Positions 38,658-47,173 of a stretch of DNA of 64,000 nt are shown in pieces. A program made the position numbers and the translations under genes. This DNA comes from Flavihumibacter fluminis (GTDB taxonomy: Bacteria > Bacteroidota > Bacteroidia > Chitinophagales > Chitinophagaceae). The stretch is from NCBI RefSeq assembly GCF_021491375.1, contig NZ_JAKEVY010000004.1:62001-126000 (forward strand). Direction: 5' to 3'. The notes below the pieces were generated by a model that was given only the letters and a program-made list of their open reading frames with translations, did no database searches and was not told where the DNA came from. Position 1 is the first letter of the stretch. Every line of letters begins with the position of its first letter.

Positions 38658-38906
38658 TCAGGAGGTGAAGGAATCAGTTCGCGATTGTAAATCGCTTGCC
38701 CATTGTTTACCTTTTTCCAGCGCTTCATTCAATTCCGCTTCTATCTTTCCGGCTGCTGCTTTTACTTCATCACCGGCTTCCGCCGCTGCTGTTTTGATTT
38801 CTTCCACGATTTCCTTTCCCTTATCACTTGTCAGCAAGTAAGCAAGGGCAGCACCGGCAGCGGCGCCTAGCAATAATCCGGCTATAAATTTTGACTGGTC
38901 ACTCAT
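38658..38906 (-). CDS. YtxH domain protein
   Basis: Protein of 82 residues: a short hydrophobic glycine/alanine-rich N-terminal span (FIAGLLLGAAAGAALAYLLTSDKGKEI) and a charged helical tail rich in Ala, Glu and Lys, the typical YtxH pattern. Members in Bacillus are general stress proteins; the molecular role is unknown. It is the first gene of the minus-strand trio and is divergent from the AI-2E family permease across 66 bp. Confidence 0.85.
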   Translation of the reverse strand: MSDQSKFIAGLLLGAAAGAALAYLLTSDKGKEIVEEIKTAAAEAGDEVKAAAGKIEAELNEALEKGKQWASDLQSRTDSFTS

Positions 38907-38972
38907 GGCATACTATTTTATAGAACTAACTTGTTTAAAATTACAACTTCCGAACGGACAAATACACCCAAC

Positions 38973-40055
38973 ATGGAAATAAGGCAGGACCACAAAATCA
39001 ACCGGTATTTTTTTCTGGCTATCATTATTGTGTTTGGCCTGATGCTCCTGTATAGCCTGATCCAGTTTTTTACCGCCTTTCTTGGAGCAGTCATGTTTTA
39101 TGTTTTGAGCAAGCCCATTGTTGAATACCTGGTCAAGAAAAAAGGCTGGGGCAAATCCATTACCGCCGTATTCATTATCCTGATGACCCTGATCATCATC
39201 ATGGGGCCTATGACTCTTTTTATCACGATGGTATATAAAAAAATCGGAGGCTTTCTCGAAAATCCGGATCTTATTTTTCAAACCCTCAAAAAATTTGATA
39301 CACAGGTTTCCAAACAAATCGGCATACAGTTGTTATCCCCTTCCAATATGGAGAAAATCCAGACCAATGCCACCAATCTCATGACGGCTGTGCTGAACAA
39401 CAGTTTGAATTTTTTCAGCACCATTACCATGATGTACTTTTTCCTGTACTTCATGATCATGAATGTAAACCGGATGGAAGCAGCCATCATTTTTTACCTG
39501 CCTTTTCCCCGTCAGAAAATAGAACTCTTTGGACGTGAACTGGTGGCACAAACCTTCAGCAACTCCGTGGGCATACCAATGATCGCCATAGCGCAGGGCC
39601 TAACCGGCTACGCAGCCTACAAGGTGATTCACCTGCCGGAGGCCGGTTTTTGGGCCATCATTACAGGCTTTGCCTCCATTATTCCCATTGTAGGTTGTGC
39701 CATAGTGTGGATTCCGGCAGCCATTTACCTGATGGCTACCGGTCATATCGGACAGGGGTTTTTCCTGATCGGCTGGGGAGCCATTATCATGGGCAGTGTG
39801 GACAATGTGGTACGTTTCCTGCTGGCCAAACGCATGGCAGATACCCATCCAATCGTAACTGTTTTAGGAGTAATAATGGGATTAAAATTCTTTCAGTTAC
39901 CCGGACTCATTTTTGGTCCGCTCCTGATTTCCTATTTCCTCATATTGTTAAAAATTTATTATTGGGAGTACCAGCAAACCACACCGGTGTTAAAAAGAAA
40001 GAAAAATAGGCCTGTTCGTTTTAACTTGCCGTTTTTAGGCAAGGATCATAAATGA
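38973..40055 (+). CDS. AI-2E family transporter (PerM-like)
   Basis: Polytopic membrane protein of 360 residues with about eight spans in the PerM/AI-2E exporter pattern: two N-terminal spans, a soluble region (residues 85-150), then the C-terminal bundle with GVIMGLKFFQLPGLIFGPLLISYF. Family members export autoinducer-2 or act as Na+/H+ antiporters; the substrate here is unknown. A TTG at 38931 opens the frame earlier, but the ATG at 38973 (MEIRQDHKINRYFF) begins just before the first span and is preferred. The stop overlaps the next start (ATGA at 40052-40055), so the downstream GNAT-like gene is coupled. Confidence 0.88.
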   Translation: MEIRQDHKINRYFFLAIIIVFGLMLLYSLIQFFTAFLGAVMFYVLSKPIVEYLVKKKGWGKSITAVFIILMTLIIIMGPMTLFITMVYKKIGGFLENPDLIFQTLKKFDTQVSKQIGIQLLSPSNMEKIQTNATNLMTAVLNNSLNFFSTITMMYFFLYFMIMNVNRMEAAIIFYLPFPRQKIELFGRELVAQTFSNSVGIPMIAIAQGLTGYAAYKVIHLPEAGFWAIITGFASIIPIVGCAIVWIPAAIYLMATGHIGQGFFLIGWGAIIMGSVDNVVRFLLAKRMADTHPIVTVLGVIMGLKFFQLPGLIFGPLLISYFLILLKIYYWEYQQTTPVLKRKKNRPVRFNLPFLGKDHK

Positions 40056-41233
40056 ATAGCATGAAAATAGTACCGGTAGACGATCCAGCACAAGCAAAAG
40101 CATTCCTGCAGGTACACCTACAGGTCAATCAGCAGAATCCAGATTTTGTACAGCCCCTGAACCAGGATGTGGAGGCTGTGTTCAATCCGGAAAAGAATAA
40201 ATTATTTCGCCAGGGTCAGGCCCGGAGATGGCTGCTTCAATTGGAGAATGGAAAATTTGCTGGCAGAATTGCTGCCTTTATCAATCCAAAGTATAAATCG
40301 AAAGGTGATACGGGCCCGATAGGCGGATTTGGATTTTTCGATTGCATTAATAACCAGGAAGCTGCCAACCTCCTGTTTAATACAGCAGCAGGCTGGCTGA
40401 GAGAGAATGGCATGGTTGCTATGGACGGCCCCATCAATTTCGGGGAACGTGACAAATTCTGGGGAATGCTGGCAGAAGGTTTTCAACCTCCTCCCTATGG
40501 CATGAACTTTAACCCGCCTTATTATAAAACCCTGTTCGAAAACTACGGATTTCAGGTTTTTTACAACCAACTCTGTTTTCGTATGGACGTAGCCGGTAGT
40601 GCCACACAGTTGCAGCCTAAATTTTATGAGGCACATCGGAAATTTGCTGCAGATCCGGCTTTTCAGGCAAGGATGGTCGAGAAAAATAACCTGGAAAAAT
40701 ATGCAGTTGATTTCTGCAAAATTTACAATGAGGCCTGGGCTAAACATGAAGGCAACAAAGAAATGCCGGAGCGGCAGGCCATTGCATTATTCCGAAGTAT
40801 GCAGGCAATTATGGATGAGAAAATAGCCTGGATGACGTATCACAATAATGAACCGGTTGCCATGTGGATCAATATCCCGGACCTGAACCAGATTTTTCGC
40901 TTTTTCAAAGGCGAATTGAACTGGTTGAATAAACTCCGGTTGATCTACCATTTAAAAACCGGAACCTGTAACCGCTTTATTGGAATCATATACGGAATCG
41001 TGCCTGCTTTCCAGGGAACCGGTATCGATTATTACATGATTGTTGAAGCAGAAAAAGTAATCAAGAAACAAGGGCGTTATAAAGAACTGGAATTGTTATG
41101 GCAGGGCGATTTCAACCAGAAAATGCTGAACATCTCCCGAAATCTGGGCGCTACTGAAAGCAGGCGACTGATCACCTGGCGTTATATGCTGGATCCCAAA
41201 CATCCCTTTCAACGTCATCCATTTTTAAACTAA
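40052..41233 (+). CDS. GNAT-like acyltransferase-fold protein, copy 1
   Basis: Protein of 393 residues, paralogous to the next gene. It belongs to a Bacteroidota group of GNAT-fold proteins of about 390 residues whose members begin with VxxxxQxxxFLxxxxxxxxxNPxFVxPL and carry the phrases GRIAAFxNxKYxxKGD, GFGFFDC, MDGPINFGERDKFWG and MNFNPPYY, all visible here. The C-terminal part (IVPAFQGTGIDYYMIVEAEKV) looks like the acetyl-CoA-binding motif A of GNAT enzymes (Q/RxxGxG/A). The substrate is unknown. It starts inside the stop codon of the AI-2E permease gene and is 24 bp from its paralogue. Confidence 0.82.
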   Translation: MNSMKIVPVDDPAQAKAFLQVHLQVNQQNPDFVQPLNQDVEAVFNPEKNKLFRQGQARRWLLQLENGKFAGRIAAFINPKYKSKGDTGPIGGFGFFDCINNQEAANLLFNTAAGWLRENGMVAMDGPINFGERDKFWGMLAEGFQPPPYGMNFNPPYYKTLFENYGFQVFYNQLCFRMDVAGSATQLQPKFYEAHRKFAADPAFQARMVEKNNLEKYAVDFCKIYNEAWAKHEGNKEMPERQAIALFRSMQAIMDEKIAWMTYHNNEPVAMWINIPDLNQIFRFFKGELNWLNKLRLIYHLKTGTCNRFIGIIYGIVPAFQGTGIDYYMIVEAEKVIKKQGRYKELELLWQGDFNQKMLNISRNLGATESRRLITWRYMLDPKHPFQRHPFLN

Positions 41234-41257
41234 CCCAAACCATCCCGGAACCGACCG

Positions 41258-42421
41258 ATGAAGATCGAAATAGTTCAATCCGCCACTCAGATTAAAGAAT
41301 TCCTGCAATTGCCTGTTCGTATCTATGCTGGGCATCCGAACTGGATCCGCCCCCTGGACAAGGATATTGAAGCTGTTTTTGACCAGCAAAAAAACAAGGC
41401 ATTCCGAAATGGACAAATCATTCGATGGATCCTGTACAACGATCAACGGCAAACCATTGGAAGAATAGCAGCTTTTTACAATAAAAAATACCGTAACAAA
41501 GGGGATGAGATTCCGGTTGGCGGGGTTGGCTTTTTTGAGTGCATCCATCAGCAGGAGGCTGCGAACCTGCTTTTTGATACGGCTCGCAACTGGCTGATGG
41601 AACAGGGCGTGGAAGCCATGGACGGACCGATCAATTTTGGAGAACGGGATAAATGGTGGGGACTGGTTACACAAGGCTACCAGCCACCGCTGTATTGCAT
41701 GAATTTTAACCCGCCGTATTACATTGAACTTTTCGAACAGTACGGTTTTCAACCTTTTTATAACCAGATCTGCTTTGGCATGCATCCCCACGAACCTTTG
41801 CAGGCCAAGTTCTACGAACGTCATGCTAAACTGGAAGTTGATCCCAATTTCACAGCAAGGCACATACGAAAATCAAATCTGAAAAAATACGCTGAGGATT
41901 TTTGCACGGTATACAATAAAGCCTGGGCGGGGCATGCGGGCAACAAACAATTGAGTCCGGGTCAATGCCTTCGGTTATTCGAACAGATGAAACCGGTAAT
42001 GGATGAAAAAATTGTCTGGTTTGCGTACTACAAGGAAGATCCCATAGCCATTTTTATCAACCTGCCGGATCTCAACCAATGGTTCAAATACCTGAACGGA
42101 AAGTTTAATCTGCTGGCAAAGCTGAAATTTTTATGGATAAAGGCGACCAAGCCCAACCGGCGTTTTGTTGGACTGGTATTTGGCGTGGTACCGGAATACC
42201 AGGGCAAGGGAGTGGACAGCTTTATCATTGTTGAATCAGCTAAGGTGATCCAGCATAAACTGCCTTACGATGAGTATGAGATGCAATGGATCGGCGATTT
42301 TAACCCCAAAATGATCGCGGTTGCAGAAAATCTCACGGACGAAAGAAGTCGAATCCTTACCACCTACCGCTATTTGTTCGACCGCACCAAACCTTTCCAG
42401 CGCCATCCACTCATCGGGTAA
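41258..42421 (+). CDS. GNAT-like acyltransferase-fold protein, copy 2
   Basis: Protein of 387 residues and tandem paralogue of the preceding gene. The two share the order and wording of every conserved block: GRIAAFYNKKYRNKGDE, GGVGFFECIHQQEAANLLFD, MDGPINFGERDKWWG, MNFNPPYYIELFEQYGFQ, and VVPEYQGKGVDSFIIVES as the putative acetyl-CoA loop. Copy 2 keeps a better match to the QxxGxG motif (QGKGVD). Tandem duplication is the simplest origin; retention of both suggests different substrates or a heterodimer. Confidence 0.82.
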   Translation: MKIEIVQSATQIKEFLQLPVRIYAGHPNWIRPLDKDIEAVFDQQKNKAFRNGQIIRWILYNDQRQTIGRIAAFYNKKYRNKGDEIPVGGVGFFECIHQQEAANLLFDTARNWLMEQGVEAMDGPINFGERDKWWGLVTQGYQPPLYCMNFNPPYYIELFEQYGFQPFYNQICFGMHPHEPLQAKFYERHAKLEVDPNFTARHIRKSNLKKYAEDFCTVYNKAWAGHAGNKQLSPGQCLRLFEQMKPVMDEKIVWFAYYKEDPIAIFINLPDLNQWFKYLNGKFNLLAKLKFLWIKATKPNRRFVGLVFGVVPEYQGKGVDSFIIVESAKVIQHKLPYDEYEMQWIGDFNPKMIAVAENLTDERSRILTTYRYLFDRTKPFQRHPLIG

Positions 42422-42469
42422 AGGTGGGGTAACCGAAGGGTGGGGGGAATTCTGTAATTTAGCCGCCGT

Positions 42470-44245
42470 ATGGAGCAGTTTATAGTATCAGCGAGAAAGT
42501 ATCGTCCCCAGAACTTTTCAACAGTCGTGGGACAGGCACATATCACCACCACCCTGAAAAATGCGATCCGTAACCAACAACTGGCACATGCCTTCCTGTT
42601 TTGCGGTCCGAGAGGGGTTGGCAAAACCACTTGTGCCAGGATCCTGGCCAAGACCATCAACTGTGAACATCCCACCCCGGATGGTGAAGCATGCAACTCC
42701 TGCCAGTCCTGCGTATCTTTTAATGAAGGCAGCTCACTGAATATTCATGAACTCGATGCCGCCAGCAACAACTCGGTGGATGATATCCGCTCCCTGGTGG
42801 AGCAGGTTCGCTTTGCTCCACAGGCAGGGAAATACAAAGTCTATATCGTAGATGAGGTGCACATGCTCAGTACCAGCGCCTTCAATGCGTTTCTGAAGAC
42901 CCTGGAAGAACCTCCTCCCTATGCCATCTTCATTCTGGCGACCACTGAAAAACACAAGATACTGCCAACCATTCTCTCCCGTTGTCAGATTTTCGACTTC
43001 AAACGGATCACTACACAGGATACAGTGGATCACCTGGCAGAGATTTGCCAGAAAGAGGAGATCAAGGCAGAATTACCGGCCCTGCAGGTAATCGCGCAAA
43101 AGAGTGAAGGCTGTATGCGGGATTCACTCAGCATACTGGATAAAATTGTCAGCTTCACCAATGGTGAGTTAACTTATAAAAACACCCTGGAGCACCTGAA
43201 CATACTGGATGCAGATTATTATTTCAAATTGATGGACTGCATGTTGAAGCAGGATCTTTCAGGAGCTTTACTATTGTTTGAAGATATCAACCGCAAAGGA
43301 TTTGAGGGCGACCTCGTGCTAAATGGCTTTGCGGAATTTATCCGCAACCTGCTGCTCAGTAAGGATGAAAAGGTAGCCAGCCTGGTTGAAGTGGTGGAAA
43401 GTTTCAGGCAGCGTTATCAGGAAATGTCGGCAACCTGCAGTACGGGTTATCTTGTCAGCGCCTTAAACATACTGGCAGAAGCAGAAATCAATTTTAAATC
43501 AGCACGCAACAAAAGACTGCATGTTGAATTGGCGCTCATCAAACTTTGTTATCTGCAACAGGCCCTAAGTGTGGTGGCAGATTCCGATAAAAAAAAACAA
43601 ACGGACCTGAGGCCACTTAATTTTCGGGTAATCCAGCCAGTTAGAGTAGCTGATGCCGTCTCATCCAATCCGGTTCAGACCGTGCAACAGGCTCCCATTC
43701 AGGCGCCTCCGGTTCAGCCAGTAACCAAAGTTGCATCAGGTCCAAAATTGATCATCGAAGATCAACTGATTGCGGAGAAAAAAACAGCTACCGGCAAACT
43801 TGGATCCTTGCAGAAGCTAAGACAGCAGGTCAGCTCAACCACCCAAAACAGCAAGGAACGATCTGTCATTTTTATAACGACAGAATTGTTACAGGCCGCC
43901 TGGCAGGAATTTATTGAACAACTGAAAGTCAACCGCAATCCTGCTGTTCAGAGTTTTGAACTGGCAGAGCTAAGGGTAGTGAATGAGGAGCAGTTTACAG
44001 TGGTAACCCCCAATAATCTCCAGCAAAAATTCATTGACGGAGAACGGATTGCACTGACTGATTATCTGCAACAGCGATTCCACAACCGCCGCCTTTCCTA
44101 CCAGGTAGTGGTAGAACAGCGGGAGGACCTGAGCATTAAAATTGAAGCTCCGCTCAATTCAAGGGAACGGTTCCAGCAACTGGCTGAGCAGTTTCCGTTG
44201 ATAAAGGACCTGAAAGACCGGCTGAAGCTGGAGTTGGACTACTAA
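42470..44245 (+). CDS. dnaX: DNA polymerase III subunit gamma/tau
   Basis: Clamp-loader ATPase of 591 residues. Walker A is GPRGVGKT (46-53), the zinc-binding cysteines are Cys65, Cys75, Cys78 and Cys81, Walker B is VDEVHML, and the SRC motif is in TILSRCQIFDF. The three AAA+ domains end near residue 365. The C-terminal tau-specific part (linker rich in Pro, Gln and Val, then a folded end) should contact the polymerase. A run of nine A residues at codons 374-376 lies exactly at the junction and could produce a shorter gamma form. A TAATTTAG -7-like box ends 7 bp before the ATG. The 3' end overlaps the convergent protease gene by 92 bp. Confidence 0.96.
   Translation: MEQFIVSARKYRPQNFSTVVGQAHITTTLKNAIRNQQLAHAFLFCGPRGVGKTTCARILAKTINCEHPTPDGEACNSCQSCVSFNEGSSLNIHELDAASNNSVDDIRSLVEQVRFAPQAGKYKVYIVDEVHMLSTSAFNAFLKTLEEPPPYAIFILATTEKHKILPTILSRCQIFDFKRITTQDTVDHLAEICQKEEIKAELPALQVIAQKSEGCMRDSLSILDKIVSFTNGELTYKNTLEHLNILDADYYFKLMDCMLKQDLSGALLLFEDINRKGFEGDLVLNGFAEFIRNLLLSKDEKVASLVEVVESFRQRYQEMSATCSTGYLVSALNILAEAEINFKSARNKRLHVELALIKLCYLQQALSVVADSDKKKQTDLRPLNFRVIQPVRVADAVSSNPVQTVQQAPIQAPPVQPVTKVASGPKLIIEDQLIAEKKTATGKLGSLQKLRQQVSSTTQNSKERSVIFITTELLQAAWQEFIEQLKVNRNPAVQSFELAELRVVNEEQFTVVTPNNLQQKFIDGERIALTDYLQQRFHNRRLSYQVVVEQREDLSIKIEAPLNSRERFQQLAEQFPLIKDLKDRLKLELDY
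43589..43620 (+). other. Candidate slippery site for a short DnaX (gamma) product
   Basis: Nine consecutive A residues (43589-43597) form codons AAA AAA AAA in frame. Slipping back one base, or inserting one A, leads to TAA at 43618-43620 after seven codons; slipping forward one base, or losing one A, leads to TGA at 43608-43610 after three. Both alternatives truncate the protein at about 380 residues, just after AAA+ domain III. Confidence 0.6.
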
Positions 44246-46238
44246 GCAAGTCCAATTGCAGTACCAGCAGCTTTTTGAATTGCTCAAAAACTGATTCCTG
44301 TTTTAAGTCAGCTGTTGACCGGTACAATTCAATCAGAGTGTTGAATTCCGATTCAAAAAACTGGTTGTTCGCGAAGTAGACAAAATTGGCGTTGAGGTAG
44401 TTTTGAACCTTTTGACTCAATTCCGGTTTGTCTGTATATAATCCATCTTCCATAAAGGCTTTCAGGTATTGTTTAAATGCAGGCTCACGATTGGTCGTAT
44501 GCTCCACCATCATGGAAGTAATCAGTTCAATAGTGATACTTTCTCCCTTAAAAATCGGCTCCAGCAATTGAAACATATAGGACGCATCTTTTTCAAAATT
44601 TGAAAATTGATCCCTGACCGATAAGAATGTAGTATATGAGTTGACTAATTCCTCCTCCCGCTGAATTTCCTTTGCTTTTTGAAGCGCGATTCTTGCCATT
44701 TGCAAATCAAAATCAACCAGAGCAGCTTTCCACTCCTCCCGATCAGCTTCAATCTTTGCCTTTATTTGAGCAGCATCAGCTTCCTGATATTTCGCTCCTT
44801 CAAAATCAAAACTGGTAATCTCCACTTGCTTGTCCAGAATGGCCTGTAACAACTGAATATCCTGCTCTGCAGCAATAATCCTGCGATAGATAGTTGCCTG
44901 ATCAGCAGCGCAAAGTTCTTCCCAATTCTTTTTTTCCGGCGGAGCCGCCAGTATTACTTCCATCGTCAGTTCACTGAAAGGGCGGCCATCATAACATCCG
45001 GCATATGCTGCAGGTAAAGAATAGTGTTCCTGTTCAAAATCATAGCGCCTGCTGAATTCGGATAAATCAATATAACTGGTATTCGTTGTATCGACTCCAC
45101 CATTCCTGTATACCAGGGAAGTCATGGATTCCTGTACAGATTCTGGTTGTTGAAGTAAATCCCAGGCAACACCTGTATCTGCAGATTTATCCCTGTTCAG
45201 GGCCTGAAGAGCTTTGACCCGTTCCTCCATCGGAGGATGGGAAGCCCATTGGTCCTTGCAGTTGATACGATTGAAAGATGTTGTCCAGTTTCCCGTTGCA
45301 TTCTGGCGATTTAGCAGGTACTGCTGTGCGGTATAAAAATTTCGAGCAATCTGCTGGTCTTTCAGCCAGCCATCACACCTGTTCAGTACCCATTGGTAGG
45401 AGGCATCTCCTAATTCGAGTTTGGTAAGTGCTGTAATCAGATTATTGGCTCCGGCCACCTCCGCTGCAACCGCATCTGCATGAAACTCCATTTCCCTGGA
45501 AAGGCCCATGTAGGATTTATTAACCTGGGCATACATTTTCTTCTGAATGGATTGAATACCCTTCACAATGCTTACCGTTATCTGCGCAAAAACCGCGAAC
45601 GTGCTGCTCACGCTGGCCCAGGCATTCAGGGCTTTTCCAAATCCTTCATTATCATAGAGCATGTTATAAATCACTTTGTTCACCTGGTAAACATAACTTC
45701 CCAGTTTCATGGAACTTTGGGAAAAGTGTCCGAATTCATGTGCCAGCACTGCTTTCAGTTCTCCCTTGTTCAGCGTATTGATGAGTCCCAATCCGATAAC
45801 CAGGTTTTTCCGAACCGGAAAAAACATGCTCCAGAATCCTGAATCATAAAACACACTGGCATTCACATCGGGTGACAGGTATACATGTTTGGGGAATGGC
45901 GCACCAATTTCGGTAGCCAGACCGCGGATTGTTTCAAAAAGTTCGGGTTGTTCTCCCTCCATAATCCGGATATAACCGGACCTGTCCTGCCTGTTTACGT
46001 GAAAGAGGAATTTCAGCAGGAAAAAAAGTACCATCAAGCCAAGTCCGATGATACCCACCCCTACCAGCAGGATGAAAAAATTGGGGATCGCCATCATCAG
46101 CGCAAGTCCTCCCAGAACGCAGGCCGTTGCCAATGCTGCGCCGGCTAGGACCAAAACTAAATAGGTTAGGATAAAAAAGAGGATCTGTACAACGACCTGC
46201 CGGGCAGACCGCTGGAAATCAGGATGAGGTTTAAGCAT
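44154..46238 (-). CDS. M48 family membrane metalloprotease
   Basis: Protein of 694 residues. Two or three N-terminal spans (residues 17-78) precede an M48 peptidase domain with the zinc motif HEFGH at 167-171 in LKAVLAHEFGHFSQSSM, then EMEFHADAVAAEVAG, where the glutamate is the third zinc ligand. The remaining 350 residues are helical and charged without a known domain. The frame extends upstream to 46544, but that part overlaps ubiE in antisense and has low-quality composition; MLKPHPDFQRSARQ at 46238 is the natural start. The last 30 codons run antisense into the 3' end of dnaX. Confidence 0.9.
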   Translation of the reverse strand: MLKPHPDFQRSARQVVVQILFFILTYLVLVLAGAALATACVLGGLALMMAIPNFFILLVGVGIIGLGLMVLFFLLKFLFHVNRQDRSGYIRIMEGEQPELFETIRGLATEIGAPFPKHVYLSPDVNASVFYDSGFWSMFFPVRKNLVIGLGLINTLNKGELKAVLAHEFGHFSQSSMKLGSYVYQVNKVIYNMLYDNEGFGKALNAWASVSSTFAVFAQITVSIVKGIQSIQKKMYAQVNKSYMGLSREMEFHADAVAAEVAGANNLITALTKLELGDASYQWVLNRCDGWLKDQQIARNFYTAQQYLLNRQNATGNWTTSFNRINCKDQWASHPPMEERVKALQALNRDKSADTGVAWDLLQQPESVQESMTSLVYRNGGVDTTNTSYIDLSEFSRRYDFEQEHYSLPAAYAGCYDGRPFSELTMEVILAAPPEKKNWEELCAADQATIYRRIIAAEQDIQLLQAILDKQVEITSFDFEGAKYQEADAAQIKAKIEADREEWKAALVDFDLQMARIALQKAKEIQREEELVNSYTTFLSVRDQFSNFEKDASYMFQLLEPIFKGESITIELITSMMVEHTTNREPAFKQYLKAFMEDGLYTDKPELSQKVQNYLNANFVYFANNQFFESEFNTLIELYRSTADLKQESVFEQFKKLLVLQLDLLSSPTPASAGLSGPLSTETAQPVAGTVPLN

Positions 46239-46319
46239 GCGGGGTACTTTGTTTAAGCGAATAAGATAAAAATAGTTTCCGGAATTTAAAACACCTGTCG
46301 GCTTCGCATCAAAACCAGT

Positions 46320-46327
46320 TACCTTTG
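46320..46327 (+). promoter_or_regulatory. -7 promoter box of ubiE
   Basis: TACCTTTG, a full match to TAnnTTTG, ending 5 bp before the ubiE ATG. A transcript starting 5-7 nt downstream would be leaderless or nearly so. No clear -33 element is seen. Confidence 0.5.
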
Positions 46328-46332
46328 CGCCA

Positions 46333-47088
46333 ATGAATAGTCCTCTTCCACACGATACCATTGTGCCCTTTGGCGATGAGAATAAAAGTAAAAAAGAGCA
46401 GGTTGCGGAAATGTTCGACCAGATCGCTTTTCGGTATGATTTCCTGAACCGGTTTCTCAGTGGAGGCATTGATGTACGGTGGAGAAAAAAGGCCATCCGG
46501 GAATTGCAATCTATCCAGCCCAAAACAGTACTGGATGTAGCCACGGGAACGGCAGATGTGGCCTTGATGACCTACAAATATCTGCAGCCAGATCATATTA
46601 CAGGTATTGATATATCCAATGGCATGCTGGATATCGGTCGCCAAAAAATAGCCCGGCTGGGACTGGAAAAAATCATTACCCTGCAGCAGGCAGACAGTGA
46701 GGCGCTTCCGTTTTCTGATAATCAGTTTGATGCCATTACCGTAGCATTCGGAGTTCGGAATTTTCAAAACCTGCACAAGGGCCTGGCTGAAATGCTGAGG
46801 GTGTTAAAACCCGGGGGCAAACTGGTGGTGCTGGAGTTTTCCAAACCGAAAACAGTTGGATTCAAATCCCTGTACAAGTTTTACATGAACCTGGTAACAC
46901 CAGGTATCGGCAAACTGATCGCAAAAAATAAATCTGCCTACCAATACCTCAACGATTCCGTGCAGGCTTTCCCGGAGGGGGATGATTTTCTGAAAATTTT
47001 AAGCGCAACCGGATTTGAAGCTACTTACCGTAAACCGCTGACAATGGGCATCAGCACGATTTATGCAGGTACTAAAGCAATGTTATAA
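46333..47088 (+). CDS. ubiE: Demethylmenaquinone methyltransferase
   Basis: SAM-dependent C-methyltransferase (UbiE/MenG) completing menaquinone, the usual respiratory quinone of the phylum. It has 251 residues. Characteristic segments are VAEMFDQIAFRYDFLNRFLSGG, the SAM motif VLDVATGTADVAL, GIDISNGMLDIGRQK, and DAITVAFGVRNFQNLHKGLAEM, a strong UbiE signature. The pairing with porT right downstream is widespread in Bacteroidota and supports both calls. The start is fixed by the -7 box 5 bp upstream and by the M48 gene on the other strand. Confidence 0.95.
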   Translation: MNSPLPHDTIVPFGDENKSKKEQVAEMFDQIAFRYDFLNRFLSGGIDVRWRKKAIRELQSIQPKTVLDVATGTADVALMTYKYLQPDHITGIDISNGMLDIGRQKIARLGLEKIITLQQADSEALPFSDNQFDAITVAFGVRNFQNLHKGLAEMLRVLKPGGKLVVLEFSKPKTVGFKSLYKFYMNLVTPGIGKLIAKNKSAYQYLNDSVQAFPEGDDFLKILSATGFEATYRKPLTMGISTIYAGTKAML

Positions 47089-47173
47089 TCAGCTCAGCCG
47101 ACAATAGAACCAATTTTTGGCCGTTTATTTGATTATTGAAGCCAAACACCAGCCTATAGTTCGATTTTTACGT

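Noticed and set aside
38913-39317. Minus-strand open frame of 134 codons opposite the AI-2E family permease
   Set aside because: It is His- and Lys-rich shadow sequence with no motif, opposite a clear membrane protein gene.
46239-46544. N-terminal extension of the M48 protease frame by 102 codons
   Set aside because: It overlaps the start of ubiE in antisense, crosses the ubiE promoter box, and the extra residues are unlike M48 proteins; the start at 46238 precedes the first membrane span.
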